Shown here piece by piece: positions 47,010 to 57,672 of a stretch of DNA of 64,000 bases (positions are counted from its first letter, which is position 1; each line of letters opens with the position of its first letter). The DNA is from Endobacterium cereale (GTDB lineage Bacteria > Pseudomonadota > Alphaproteobacteria > Rhizobiales > Rhizobiaceae), in contig NZ_WIXI01000022.1 in assembly GCF_009617585.1 (NCBI RefSeq), positions 310,001 through 374,000 on the forward strand, written 5' to 3'. Position numbers and translations under genes: made by a program. The notes under the pieces were generated by a model. The model was not told the origin of the DNA and ran no database searches. It saw nothing but the letters and a program-made list of their open reading frames with translations.

Positions 47010-47810
47010 ATGGACGCGACGACACACAGCGAGATGGCTCGACTGACGGTCGGCACCGGCAGTCACGCACGTGAGATTGCCTATGTGCACCGCGCGGCAG
47101 CGCACAGGGATGCTCCGACACTCGTCTGGCTTGGTGGCTATCGCTCCGACATGGGCGGCACCAAGGCGCTGGAAATGGAAGCGCAGGCCGCGACACAGGG
47201 CGTGGCCGCTCTGCGACTGGATTATTCCGGCCACGGCCAGTCCGGCGGCGATTTCAACGACGGCACGATTTCACGCTGGCTGGAAGAGTCGGTTGCCGTC
47301 ATCGATCATGTCGCGCCGCAGCGCGTGATCCTTGTCGGCTCTTCGATGGGGGGCTGGATCGCGCTGCGCATGGTGCAGGAACTGGCAAGACGCGGGAACA
47401 CTCCCAAGGTCGACGGACTGGTTCTCATCGCCCCTGCCCCGGATTTCACCCACGACCTGATCGAACCGGCACTGAGCGAGAAGGAACGCCAGTCTTTGAC
47501 CGAACGCGGCTATTTCGAGGAAATATCCGAATACAGCCCGGAGCCGAACATTTTTACCGCCAAACTGATTGAGGACGGTCGGACCAACCGCGTTCTGACC
47601 GGCATTATCGAGACCGGCTGCCCCGTACATATCCTCCAGGGTATGAAAGACGCCGACGTACCGTATCAACACGCATTGAAGCTGGTCGAATTCCTTCCGG
47701 CGGACGACGTGGTGCTGACACTCATCCGAGATGGTGACCACCGTCTGTCGCGCCCACAGGACCTGCAGAAAATGCGCTCCGTAATAGCCACTCTCGTAAA
47801 TGAGGGCTGA
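47010..47810 (+). CDS. Alpha/beta hydrolase
   Basis: A 266-residue cytoplasmic serine hydrolase. The oxyanion region is LVWLGGYRSDMGG, the nucleophile elbow is VLVGSSMGGWIALRM-like (GSSMGG, Ser in GxSxG form), and the acid and His lie in LQGMKDADVP and RDGDHRLSRPQDL. No lid domain is obvious. Such proteins often act as esterases or thioesterases. It stands alone before the BTLCP gene. Confidence 0.86.
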   Translation: MDATTHSEMARLTVGTGSHAREIAYVHRAAAHRDAPTLVWLGGYRSDMGGTKALEMEAQAATQGVAALRLDYSGHGQSGGDFNDGTISRWLEESVAVIDHVAPQRVILVGSSMGGWIALRMVQELARRGNTPKVDGLVLIAPAPDFTHDLIEPALSEKERQSLTERGYFEEISEYSPEPNIFTAKLIEDGRTNRVLTGIIETGCPVHILQGMKDADVPYQHALKLVEFLPADDVVLTLIRDGDHRLSRPQDLQKMRSVIATLVNEG

Positions 47811-47907
47811 AAATAAGCTGATGCTGAAATGCACCGATCTTAACCATAAGCGCCAATAGTTACATGTTTACGGATTGGTAATAATTGACTCTGTGCCCGC
47901 CTCGCTC

Positions 47908-47922
47908 TTAACCTTTCGTTAA
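47908..47922 (+). promoter_or_regulatory. CtrA-type binding site TTAA-N7-TTAA
   Basis: TTAACCTTTCGTTAA exactly matches the CtrA consensus, and its arms are symmetric. It sits 20 bases before the start codon of the BTLCP gene. CtrA is the alphaproteobacterial master cell-cycle regulator. Control by it is inferred from this match alone. Confidence 0.5.
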
Positions 47923-47941
47923 GAATTTGAAGGACGGGCAT

Positions 47942-48556
47942 ATGACGATTGCAGTGAAGGTACGGTTCCTGGCCGTGATCCTCGGGGTCACCCTCGCGTC
48001 GGCAACCTCCGCCATTCCGGCGCCGAAAACCCTTGCCAGCATGGTCACGGGTTCGGTCACTTCCCAGCCGATCGGCCATTACGAATTCTGCCAGAGGCAT
48101 AAAGACGAGTGTGGTATCAAGACACGTCCCGCTCCGGCACCAAAGGTGACGGAATACGGCTGGACTGCCATTCACGACATCAATTCCTCCGTCAACAACC
48201 GCATTATGGCCCGCACAGACATGCAGGTTTACGGTCGCGAAGAATATTGGGAATACCCGGTCGATGCCGGTGATTGCGAAGACTACGCCCTGCAGAAGCG
48301 CAAGGAACTTTCAGAACGCGGCTTTGCTCTTTCCGATCTGCTGATCACCGTGGTGCGCAAGCCCGACGGCGAAGGCCATGCGGTTCTGACCGTGCGCACC
48401 TCCAAAGGCGATTTCATTCTCGACAACCTGAACTCCGACGTGAAGCTGTGGTCGGATACCGACTATACCTTTCTCAAGCGCCAGGCATCTTTCGATACCG
48501 GCCGTTGGGTGACGATCGAAGACGGTCGCGATCTGGTGGTTGGCGCGCTGCGCTGA
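47942..48556 (+). CDS. Bacterial transglutaminase-like cysteine proteinase (BTLCP)
   Basis: A 204-residue exported protein. The signal peptide is MTIAVKVRFLAVILGVTLASATS. The BTLCP/DUF920 domain has the Cys in DAGDCEDYALQKR, the His in GEGHAVLTV and the Asp in LDNLNSDV, the papain-like triad. The family is periplasmic and often linked to LapG-like processing or cell-surface functions; its substrates are mostly unknown. The start at 47942 has an AAGGAC site, and five codons upstream is an alternative ATG. Confidence 0.89.
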   Translation: MTIAVKVRFLAVILGVTLASATSAIPAPKTLASMVTGSVTSQPIGHYEFCQRHKDECGIKTRPAPAPKVTEYGWTAIHDINSSVNNRIMARTDMQVYGREEYWEYPVDAGDCEDYALQKRKELSERGFALSDLLITVVRKPDGEGHAVLTVRTSKGDFILDNLNSDVKLWSDTDYTFLKRQASFDTGRWVTIEDGRDLVVGALR

Positions 48557-48574
48557 TCGATCATGCACGGATCT

Positions 48575-48601
48575 GAAAGCGGCTCCCAACGAGCCGCTTT
48601 C
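48575..48601. terminator. Bidirectional terminator-like hairpin after the BTLCP gene
   Basis: GAAAGCGGCTC (48575-48585) pairs perfectly with GAGCCGCTTTC (48591-48601) around a five-base loop. It separates the BTLCP gene from the convergent hydrolase gene. Confidence 0.8.
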
Positions 48602-48636
48602 CTGCATTCAGGTGGAAAGCAACACCGATCCTGACG

Positions 48637-49494
48637 TTACAGATGCTGTTCGAGAAAACTGCGGATCATCTGCGCGATTTCGCTGCAGTGTGTTTCCAGA
48701 GCAAAGTGCCCCGTATCGAGCAGATGCACATGTGCGGCCGGCAGGTCCCGCTTGTAGGCTTCAGCACCTGCAGGAATGAATGCCGGATCATGCCGCCCCC
48801 AAACCGCGAGTAACGGCGGCTGATATTTGCGGAAATAGGCCTGGAATTCCGGATAGCGATCAAGGTTGCTGCGATAATCGAGAATGAGATCGAGCTGGAT
48901 CTCTTCCGCTCCCGGCCGCGACATCAAGGCGATGTCGAGCATGTATCCATCCGGGCCGAGACGTGTGGAATCCGCACCCGTCCGATATTGCCAGTTTTCG
49001 ATTACATCGGCAGATAACGTGACCCTGCAGGCTTCGCGCGTTTCGGCGCTTGGATTGCGCCAATATTCCTCCCACGCAGTCCATTGATCGCTGAAGCCAT
49101 CCAGATACGCGTTGCCGTTCTGACTGATGATGGCGGTTACCCTTTCAGGATGCGCCATCGCCAGACGATACCCCGTCGGCGCGCCGTAGTCGAAAACGTA
49201 AAGCGCGTATTTATTTAACGACAGGGCTTGCGTAAATTCATCAACGACGGCGGCTAGATTATCGAAGCTGTAATCGAATTCGCCACGCGGGGGCGCCTGC
49301 GTATAGCCGAATCCCGGCAAATCCGGAGCAATGACACGGTACGTGCCTGCAAGCTGCGGGATCAGATCACGAAACATGTGGCTGGATGATGGGAAGCCAT
49401 GCAGAAGCAACAGGACAGGTGCATTTTTGGGTCCCGCTTCGCGGTAAAATACGTTCACCTTACCCACTTGCTGGTATTTGTAGCTGATTGTCAT
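48637..49494 (-). CDS. Alpha/beta hydrolase, haloalkane dehalogenase/epoxide hydrolase-like
   Basis: A 285-residue enzyme with the oxyanion HGFPSSSHMFRDL, the Asp nucleophile in YVFDYGAPTGYRLA (about residue 107) and the catalytic His in DTGHFALETH. An Asp rather than Ser nucleophile points to the epoxide hydrolase/haloalkane dehalogenase branch. It is preceded by a GGAGACTGTCC-type region at the start 49494. It diverges from the TetR gene and shares its operator, so it is probably the regulated target. Confidence 0.84.
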   Translation of the reverse strand: MTISYKYQQVGKVNVFYREAGPKNAPVLLLLHGFPSSSHMFRDLIPQLAGTYRVIAPDLPGFGYTQAPPRGEFDYSFDNLAAVVDEFTQALSLNKYALYVFDYGAPTGYRLAMAHPERVTAIISQNGNAYLDGFSDQWTAWEEYWRNPSAETREACRVTLSADVIENWQYRTGADSTRLGPDGYMLDIALMSRPGAEEIQLDLILDYRSNLDRYPEFQAYFRKYQPPLLAVWGRHDPAFIPAGAEAYKRDLPAAHVHLLDTGHFALETHCSEIAQMIRSFLEQHL

Positions 49495-49565
49495 GGACAG
49501 TCTCCTGGACGTTTCCTTCCGCGGAAGGCGGCACAAAAACGGGCCACCGGTTCGCATCACAAAAT

Positions 49566-49581
49566 ACTACCGATCGGTCGT
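49566..49581. promoter_or_regulatory. Palindromic TetR-type operator
   Basis: AC-N-ACCGATCGGT-N-GT is a near-perfect 16-base palindrome with a ten-base perfect core at 49569-49578. It lies between the divergent hydrolase and TetR genes, where such operators normally regulate both. Confidence 0.65.
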
Positions 49582-49662
49582 TTGTAAATAGTGCATAGTC
49601 GTGTTACTGCGAATTGTCGCATTCCAGAATGGGATCAAAGCGAACAAGATAGAGAGACTGCG

Positions 49663-50202
49663 ATGAAGGTCAGCAAGGACGAGATCATCTTGGCGGCACG
49701 CGAGCTTTTTCGCGAAAAAGGCTATGCTGGCGCGTCGATGCAAGACCTTGCCGATCGGGTGGGCTTGCGAAAGGCCTCCCTTTATATGCGCTTCCCGAAC
49801 AAGGAGGCGCTTGTTCCCGAAGTGCTGGAAATGACGTTGAACACGACGTTCTCCCAGCCGGGCATAAGCAGCCCTGACTGGAAGACCGCATATGAGGCCG
49901 TGATCCGTTCGATCGCCGCTGCATTGACGGATCGGCATCGCTGCGTCGGATTTCATCTCGCTTACGGGATAGGAGACGACACGCCACTGGCGAAGCAGGC
50001 CGTGCGCGATTTCTTCCGGTCTCACCTCGACCGCATGACCGACATTCTGGCAAGGGCGATGCCACGCGAAACAGCGACCATTATCGCAGCCGACGATCTT
50101 GCTCGTCTCGAAGGCGCAACACTGCATCTGGCTCTGTTCGATGATCCAACGTCCATGAAACGCGCTGTAGACCTTGCTCTGGGCCCTGTTCGATCACATT
50201 GA
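49663..50202 (+). CDS. TetR/AcrR-family regulator
   Basis: A 179-residue regulator. The HTH occupies about residues 5-50 (DEIILAARELFREKGYAGAS, DLADRVGLRKASLYMRFPNKEAL). The C-terminal helical domain is short. The ATG at 49663 has a GAGAGA-type upstream region and immediately precedes the HTH, so the longer upstream frame is rejected. It likely represses itself and the divergent hydrolase through the palindrome at 49566. Its inducer is unknown. Confidence 0.86.
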   Translation: MKVSKDEIILAARELFREKGYAGASMQDLADRVGLRKASLYMRFPNKEALVPEVLEMTLNTTFSQPGISSPDWKTAYEAVIRSIAAALTDRHRCVGFHLAYGIGDDTPLAKQAVRDFFRSHLDRMTDILARAMPRETATIIAADDLARLEGATLHLALFDDPTSMKRAVDLALGPVRSH

Positions 50203-50340
50203 GCAATTCCAGCCCATCGACTTAGGATGAGACCAGGCTGCGATATGAAGCACCTGTCCCGCCCGTTCTCTTTGGCTCAGCGTTTTCCGGACTGCGATCG
50301 ATTGACCGGATAGACTACTACAGCTTTGCCCGACCGCGCC

Positions 50341-51324
50341 TCAGCTATTACCGATCAAAATACCGGCGGCTAGGACCAGCGATCCGCCCAGAACGACCTG
50401 AAACACTGCCCGCAGAAACGGCGTTTCCATGTAACGGTTCTGGATGAAGGCAATCGCCCAGAGCTCGACGAAAACGACGATGGCGGCAATGGCGGTGGCC
50501 GTCCAGAAATCGGGAATGAGGTATGGCAGCGCATGCCCCAAGCCACCGACCGCCGTCATGATGCCGGACGCAAGGCCGCGCTTGACCGGCGAGCCGCGCC
50601 CGGAAATTTTCCCGTCGTCATGAGCAGCCTCGGTAAAGCCCATGGAGATGCCGGCCCCCACAGAAGCCGATAGTCCGATCAGGAAAGTCGACCATGTATC
50701 GCCGGTGGCGAAAGCGGCCGCAAAGATCGGCGCCAGCGTCGAAACGGAACCATCCATCAAACCGGCAAGGCCCGGCTGAACATAGGTCAGCACGAACTGG
50801 CGATGGGCGTTTTCATCCTCAGCGGATTTCACATTCTCCGGCACATGCTTTTCCTCCAGCATGGCGGCGATATCGCTGTGGCCCTGTTCAGCCAGAGCCA
50901 GATCGCCCAGCAATGCCCTTGTCGAGGCATCACCGACACGCTTTGTGGCCTCCGTGTAGAAGCGAAAGGCCTGCGCCTCCATCGCCTCGGCCTGCGCCCT
51001 GATCGTGTCCAGCGGCAGGTTCTTCACCAGCCAATCCGGTTGGCGTTCATAAAAACCACTGACATGTTCGCGCCTGATCAGCGGTATGCGCTCGCCAAAG
51101 CGCTGGCGAAACTGCGAGATCAGCATGTTGCGATGGCTTTGTTCGACTTCCGCCATATCCTCGAACACCTTTGCCGAGGCCGGAGCGTTGTCCCTGAGAC
51201 CATCGGCATAGGCGAGATAGATGCGCGCATCCTCTTCTTCCGAGGCAATGGCAAGCGCGAGGATTTCTTCCTCGCTCAAGGAATTGAAGCTACGCTTACG
51301 TGAGAAGGAGAGACGCCAGAACAT
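50341..51324 (-). CDS. mbfA: Membrane-bound ferritin MbfA (ferritin-like/VIT1 fusion)
   Basis: A 327-residue protein. The N-terminal erythrin/ferritin-like domain (about residues 15-165) has Glu/His-rich helices (SEEEILALAIASEEEDARIYL, DMAEVEQSHRNML, AEAMEAQAFRFYTEATKR) able to hold a di-iron site. The C-terminal VIT1/Ccc1-type membrane domain (about residues 175-327) has ISMGFTEAAHDDGKISGRG. MbfA exports iron and protects against iron and peroxide stress in Agrobacterium and Bradyrhizobium, where Irr represses it. An Irr-box-like site lies upstream. Confidence 0.94.
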   Translation of the reverse strand: MFWRLSFSRKRSFNSLSEEEILALAIASEEEDARIYLAYADGLRDNAPASAKVFEDMAEVEQSHRNMLISQFRQRFGERIPLIRREHVSGFYERQPDWLVKNLPLDTIRAQAEAMEAQAFRFYTEATKRVGDASTRALLGDLALAEQGHSDIAAMLEEKHVPENVKSAEDENAHRQFVLTYVQPGLAGLMDGSVSTLAPIFAAAFATGDTWSTFLIGLSASVGAGISMGFTEAAHDDGKISGRGSPVKRGLASGIMTAVGGLGHALPYLIPDFWTATAIAAIVVFVELWAIAFIQNRYMETPFLRAVFQVVLGGSLVLAAGILIGNS

Positions 51325-51339
51325 CTGAAAGACACCTTA

Positions 51340-51362
51340 TCTAGAATTATTCTAATTCTAAA
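51340..51362 (-). promoter_or_regulatory. Irr-box-like element upstream of mbfA
   Basis: TCTAGAATTATTCTAAT (51340-51356) has a perfect TAGAA-N3-TTCTA core and matches the iron control element at 12 of 14 positions. A further TTCTAAA half-site follows at 51356-51362. It lies just upstream of mbfA, as expected for repression by Irr in iron-poor cells. The 184 bases to the divergent TRAP gene contain no other clear site. Confidence 0.72.
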
Positions 51363-51408
51363 TTCGTGCAATCAAAAAGCAACCATCTTTCTCTAAACAT
51401 TACCATGA

Positions 51409-52677
<1,269 letters not shown>

Positions 52678-52698
52678 GCTTTATTCGCTGAGCACGAT

Positions 52699-52731
52699 AA
52701 AGGCCCGACCGCATAGCGTTCCGGGCCTTTT
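52699..52731 (+). terminator. Terminator after the TRAP binding-protein gene
   Basis: AAAGGCCCG (52699-52707) pairs with CGGGCCTTT (52722-52730), and T residues follow. The loop is 14 bases. It lies 22 bases after the stop. Confidence 0.8.
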
Positions 52732-52793
52732 CTATTGCAGTCCACCGCCTTACGCTTCCAACCACCAAAACGTTGCGGTGGCCGGAGGCAATC

Positions 52794-53411
52794 ATGCGCA
52801 AGCCGAATTCGATGAAGGGTCTGGAAGATCTCGGCCGAGCGCGGCTGTCCCAAAACTTCTTCCTGCGCGACTTTCTGCATTCCGAAATTGCCGAATTCTA
52901 TTGTATTCCGAATATTCCAGAGGACCCGGACCTCGCTATCGAAGCAGGACAACATCTGTGCAAGGAATTGCTGGAGCCGCTGCAAGACACGTTCGGGCGA
53001 CTGCATATCCGCTCCGGTTACCGCTCGCCAGACGTCAACGAATTCGGCAACCGCAACAATCTCAACTGCTCCACCAACGCGGCGACCGCGGCCGACCATA
53101 TCTGGGACCGGCGCGATGCCGACGGTTTTATCGGCGCGACGGCCTGTATCGTTGTGCCCTGGTTGATCGACAATCACGACCGCGAAGGCGACTGGCAAAA
53201 AATGGCGTGGTGGATCCACGACCACCTGCCCTATGCCTCGCTGTGCTTCTTCCCCAAATTATGGGCGTTCAACATCCAGTGGCACGAAAGGCCGGCGCGA
53301 CGGATCATGAGCTATGTGGCGCCACGCGGCGTGCTGACGAAGGCCGGAATGGCCAACAATGAAGGTGACCATTCCGAACGGTATCAGGGATTTCCGGACT
53401 TGCGGCGTTAG
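52794..53411 (+). CDS. M15-like peptidase-domain protein
   Basis: A 205-residue protein without a signal peptide. FGRLHIRSGYRSPDVN and AATAADHIWDRRD match the peptidase M15A-like region, the second carrying the His-x-W/Asp metal-type pattern. The later WWIHDHLPYASLCFFPKLWAFNIQWH segment supplies further aromatic and His residues. M15 proteins are zinc D,D-carboxypeptidases, but lack of a signal peptide and a changed motif make catalysis uncertain. It ends where the AKR gene begins on the other strand. Confidence 0.72.
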   Translation: MRKPNSMKGLEDLGRARLSQNFFLRDFLHSEIAEFYCIPNIPEDPDLAIEAGQHLCKELLEPLQDTFGRLHIRSGYRSPDVNEFGNRNNLNCSTNAATAADHIWDRRDADGFIGATACIVVPWLIDNHDREGDWQKMAWWIHDHLPYASLCFFPKLWAFNIQWHERPARRIMSYVAPRGVLTKAGMANNEGDHSERYQGFPDLRR

Positions 53412-54530
<1,119 letters not shown>

Positions 54531-55421
54531 ATGGACAGAACAAAGCTTTCCCAACTTGCTGTGTTTGCCGCCGTTGCCGAAGCCGGCAGCTTTCGCGGTG
54601 CGGCGCGCGAACTCAACATAGCACCCTCCGCGATCAGCCATGCCGTTTCTTCATTGGAAGCAAGCCTCAACCTGCGGCTTCTGTCGCGCACTACACGCAG
54701 CGTGGCGCCGACAGAGGAAGGCCAGCGACTGCTGGAAACGCTGGCGCCGGCGCTCGACAATATCAGCGCGGCACTGGGCAGCCTTGCCGAAAAGGCAGGC
54801 CGTCCGGCCGGACCGTTGCGGGTAACGATGACCCGGTTGGCGGCGGAAGATCTGATCGTCCCCCGGATAGGCGAATTCCTGCGGCTTTACCCGGAAATCG
54901 AACTGGATTTGAGGGCCGACGACCGTTTCGAGGATGTCGTTGCCGGCGGTTACGATGCCGGTCTGCGGTTGGGCGAGCATCTGGAACCGGACATGATCGC
55001 CGTGCGCGCCGGCCCACCGCTGAGCGGTGCCATTGTAGCGTCTCCGAGTTACTTCGAGGATCATCCGATCCCGCTCCAGCCGCAGGATCTTCTGAGCCAC
55101 CGCTGTATTCGCCGGCGGTTTGGTAGCGGGCGCATCTACCGCTGGGAACTGGAAAAACAGGGCAAGACTGTCGTCGTTGATGTGCGCGGACCGTTGATCC
55201 TCAGCGATCAGACGCTGATCAGGACAGCCGCACTGGATGGCGCCGGATTGGCTTTCATTTTCGACGAACGCATCATGCAGGATGTGCGGCAAGGCCGACT
55301 GGTGCGTGTGCTGGAGGACTGGTGCGAGCCGTTCGACGGCTTCTACATCTATTACCCTTCGCGTCAGCAGATGCGGCCGGCGCTGCGGGCCTTCGTCGAT
55401 TTTTTCCGCGTTAAGACCTGA
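54531..55421 (+). CDS. LysR-family transcriptional regulator
   Basis: A 296-residue regulator. The HTH is at about residues 4-62 (KLSQLAVFAAVAEAGSFRGAARELNIAPSAISHAVSSLE), and the effector-binding domain follows. The fold begins right at this ATG, so a later start is unlikely. No Shine-Dalgarno site is visible because the palindrome 54512-54530 fills that space; translation may be leaderless. It diverges from the AKR gene and probably regulates it. A terminator hairpin follows. Confidence 0.9.
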   Translation: MDRTKLSQLAVFAAVAEAGSFRGAARELNIAPSAISHAVSSLEASLNLRLLSRTTRSVAPTEEGQRLLETLAPALDNISAALGSLAEKAGRPAGPLRVTMTRLAAEDLIVPRIGEFLRLYPEIELDLRADDRFEDVVAGGYDAGLRLGEHLEPDMIAVRAGPPLSGAIVASPSYFEDHPIPLQPQDLLSHRCIRRRFGSGRIYRWELEKQGKTVVVDVRGPLILSDQTLIRTAALDGAGLAFIFDERIMQDVRQGRLVRVLEDWCEPFDGFYIYYPSRQQMRPALRAFVDFFRVKT

Positions 55422-55457
55422 CCGACGAAAGACGCGTTGTCTCGCGCCTTTCGTCGG
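55422..55457. terminator. Hairpin after lysR and the second AKR gene
   Basis: CCGACGAAAG (55422-55431) pairs with CTTTCGTCGG (55448-55457), with further internal pairing. It stands between convergent genes and lacks a long T-run. Confidence 0.6.
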
Positions 55458-55465
55458 AGCCTTGA

Positions 55466-56425
55466 TCAAGCGCTGGCGTCGTTCAACTGCTTCATCTGAT
55501 CATCCGACAGTTTCAGATTGCCGGCGGCAATCATCGTATCCAGCTGGCGCAAACTGGTGGCGCTGGCGATCGGGGCGGTAACGCCGGGGCGCTGGGCGAT
55601 CCAGGCAAGCGCGACCGAAGCCGGCTGAGAATGGGTTTCGGCTGCGACCTCATCCAGCGCCGACAGGATGCGGGTGCCACGCTCATCAAAATACCTTGCG
55701 ACCATGCCGCCGCGATTTTTGTTGGATTCGGCATCCGCCTTGCTTTTGTATTTGCCGGTTAAAAAGCCTGAAGCGAGGCTGAAATAGGTAATGACACCGA
55801 TATCCTTGGCCTTGCAGAGATCGGCAAGCGCACCATCGAAACCGGAGCGGTCATAGAGATTGTATTCCGGTTCCAGCACATCGTAACGCGGCAGGCCGGC
55901 CTTTTCGGCAGCGTCGAAGGACGCCTGCAACTGTGTAGCGTCATAATTCGAGCAGCCGATGGCACGGATCTTTCCCTGCTCTTTCAGAGTGGCGAAGGCA
56001 GCAAGCGTTTCCTCGTGAGGGGTTTTTGGGTCGGGCCAATGGGAGAGATAGAGATCGATATGATCGGTCTGCAGGCGGCGCAGCGACTCCTCGACCTTTT
56101 CGATCACGCGAGCCTTGGCGAGACCGCCTTCCATGGCAGAACCTTGCGGCGTAGAGCCGACCTTGGTGATGACGATTGCCTTGTCGCGCGCACGACCTGA
56201 CTGCTTCAGCCATTTGCCGATGATGGCTTCGGACTCTCCGCCTGCATTGCCCGACACCCAGCCGGAATAGCAATCGGCGGTATCGATGGTGTTGAAACCG
56301 GCGTCAAAAAACTTGTCGAGCAATGCGAATGACGTTTTCTCATCAGCCGTCCAGCCAAACACGTTGCCCCCGAAAACGACGGGCGAGATGGAAAGTCCGG
56401 TGCGGCCGAGCGAGCGGTTGTCCAT
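55466..56425 (-). CDS. Aldo/keto reductase, tandem copy A
   Basis: A 319-residue NADPH-dependent AKR. It begins MDNRSLGRTGLSISPVVFGG; the catalytic Tyr is in DTADCYSGWV, the Lys in AIVITKVGS and the His in LYLSHWPDPKT. The ATG at 56425 has a GGAG site seven bases upstream; the longer frame from 56506 has none. It is a close paralogue of the gene immediately upstream, transcribed the same way, so a tandem duplication is likely. Confidence 0.9.
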   Translation of the reverse strand: MDNRSLGRTGLSISPVVFGGNVFGWTADEKTSFALLDKFFDAGFNTIDTADCYSGWVSGNAGGESEAIIGKWLKQSGRARDKAIVITKVGSTPQGSAMEGGLAKARVIEKVEESLRRLQTDHIDLYLSHWPDPKTPHEETLAAFATLKEQGKIRAIGCSNYDATQLQASFDAAEKAGLPRYDVLEPEYNLYDRSGFDGALADLCKAKDIGVITYFSLASGFLTGKYKSKADAESNKNRGGMVARYFDERGTRILSALDEVAAETHSQPASVALAWIAQRPGVTAPIASATSLRQLDTMIAAGNLKLSDDQMKQLNDASA

Positions 56426-56544
56426 GAAGGTCTCCAATATCGGTAACGTGAAAAATCCGGCGAGTGCCGACTGGCTTTCATGTAGGCAGGACGACGCGAG
56501 CGTCAAACCGCGCCGTCCTTCAAAACAATGTGTCGCCCGAACCG

Positions 56545-57489
56545 TCAGCCGGCTTCGTTGAGCAGCTTCATCTGCGCATCGGAAAGCTCAAGCTTGCCGG
56601 CGGCGATGATGGCATCAAGCTGATTGAGGCTGGTGGCGCTGGCGATCGGCGCGGTGATGCCTGGCCGTTTGCCGGCCCAGGCAATGGCAATCGCGGCGAG
56701 GCTGGCACCGGTTTCCGCCGATACCTGATCGAGTGCCGAAAGAATTTTCAGCCCCTTGTCGTTGATGTAATCCGGGATGCGGTAACCACGTGCCTTGCCT
56801 TCAGCATCCTCCGGCTTGCGATATTTGCCCGTCAGGAACCCGGCGGCGAGCGCATAGTAACTGATCACGCCGATATCCTCGGCAATGCACAGATCAGCAA
56901 GTGCGCCCTCGAATTTTTCACGGGTATAGAGATTGTATTCCGGTTGCAGCACATCGTAACGCGGCAGGCCGTTCTTCTCCGCGGCCTCGAGCGAGGCTTT
57001 CAGCTGCTCGGCGCTGAAATTTGAGCAGCCGATCGACCGAACTTTTCCCGCATCCTTCAGTTTCTGGAACGCGCCGAGCGTTTCTTCATGCGGCGTGCTG
57101 TCGTCGGGAAAATGCGAAAGATAGAGATCGATATAATCGGTCTGCAGGCGAGAAAGAGACCTGTCGACGGCCTCGGCAATCCAGGCAGCCTTGAGCTTGC
57201 GATCATCCATGTTCGGATGGCCGACCTTGGTGACGATGACGGCCTTGTCGCGCGCAACGGTACCGCGCTTCAGCCATTTGCCTATGACGGTTTCGCTTTC
57301 GCCGCCGGAATGGCCGTCCACCCATTTCGAATAGACATCCGCCGTATCGATCGTATTGAAACCCGCCTCGAAAAACCGGTCGAGCAGATCGAAGGACGTC
57401 TTTTCATCCGCCGTCCAGCCAAACACGTTGCCGCCGAACACGACGGGGGAAATGGAAAGGCCTGTCCGGCCGAGTGTGCGCAACGCCAT
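56545..57489 (-). CDS. Aldo/keto reductase, tandem copy B
   Basis: A 314-residue AKR beginning MALRTLGRTGLSISPVVFGG with DTADVYSKWVDGHSGG, AVIVTKVGHP and LYLSHFPDDST, sharing most of its sequence with copy A. A GGAGAATGCC site precedes the ATG. The copies are in the same orientation, copy B first. The substrate is probably an aldehyde or sugar-type carbonyl. Confidence 0.9.
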   Translation of the reverse strand: MALRTLGRTGLSISPVVFGGNVFGWTADEKTSFDLLDRFFEAGFNTIDTADVYSKWVDGHSGGESETVIGKWLKRGTVARDKAVIVTKVGHPNMDDRKLKAAWIAEAVDRSLSRLQTDYIDLYLSHFPDDSTPHEETLGAFQKLKDAGKVRSIGCSNFSAEQLKASLEAAEKNGLPRYDVLQPEYNLYTREKFEGALADLCIAEDIGVISYYALAAGFLTGKYRKPEDAEGKARGYRIPDYINDKGLKILSALDQVSAETGASLAAIAIAWAGKRPGITAPIASATSLNQLDAIIAAGKLELSDAQMKLLNEAG

Positions 57490-57672
57490 GGCATTCTCCA
57501 GATTTGCGGATTGTCTGTTCTCGGGTGGAAATTACAGGCTAACCGAATATCGATGGGATGCCATCCATTAGTTTGAGCAGGATCATGCTTTTTCCAGAAT
57601 ACCGGATAAGCCGCATTGAAGCCGAAAGAGCGCCACCCTAATCTTCGCCTTGCATTTCAAGAGGAGAGATCA

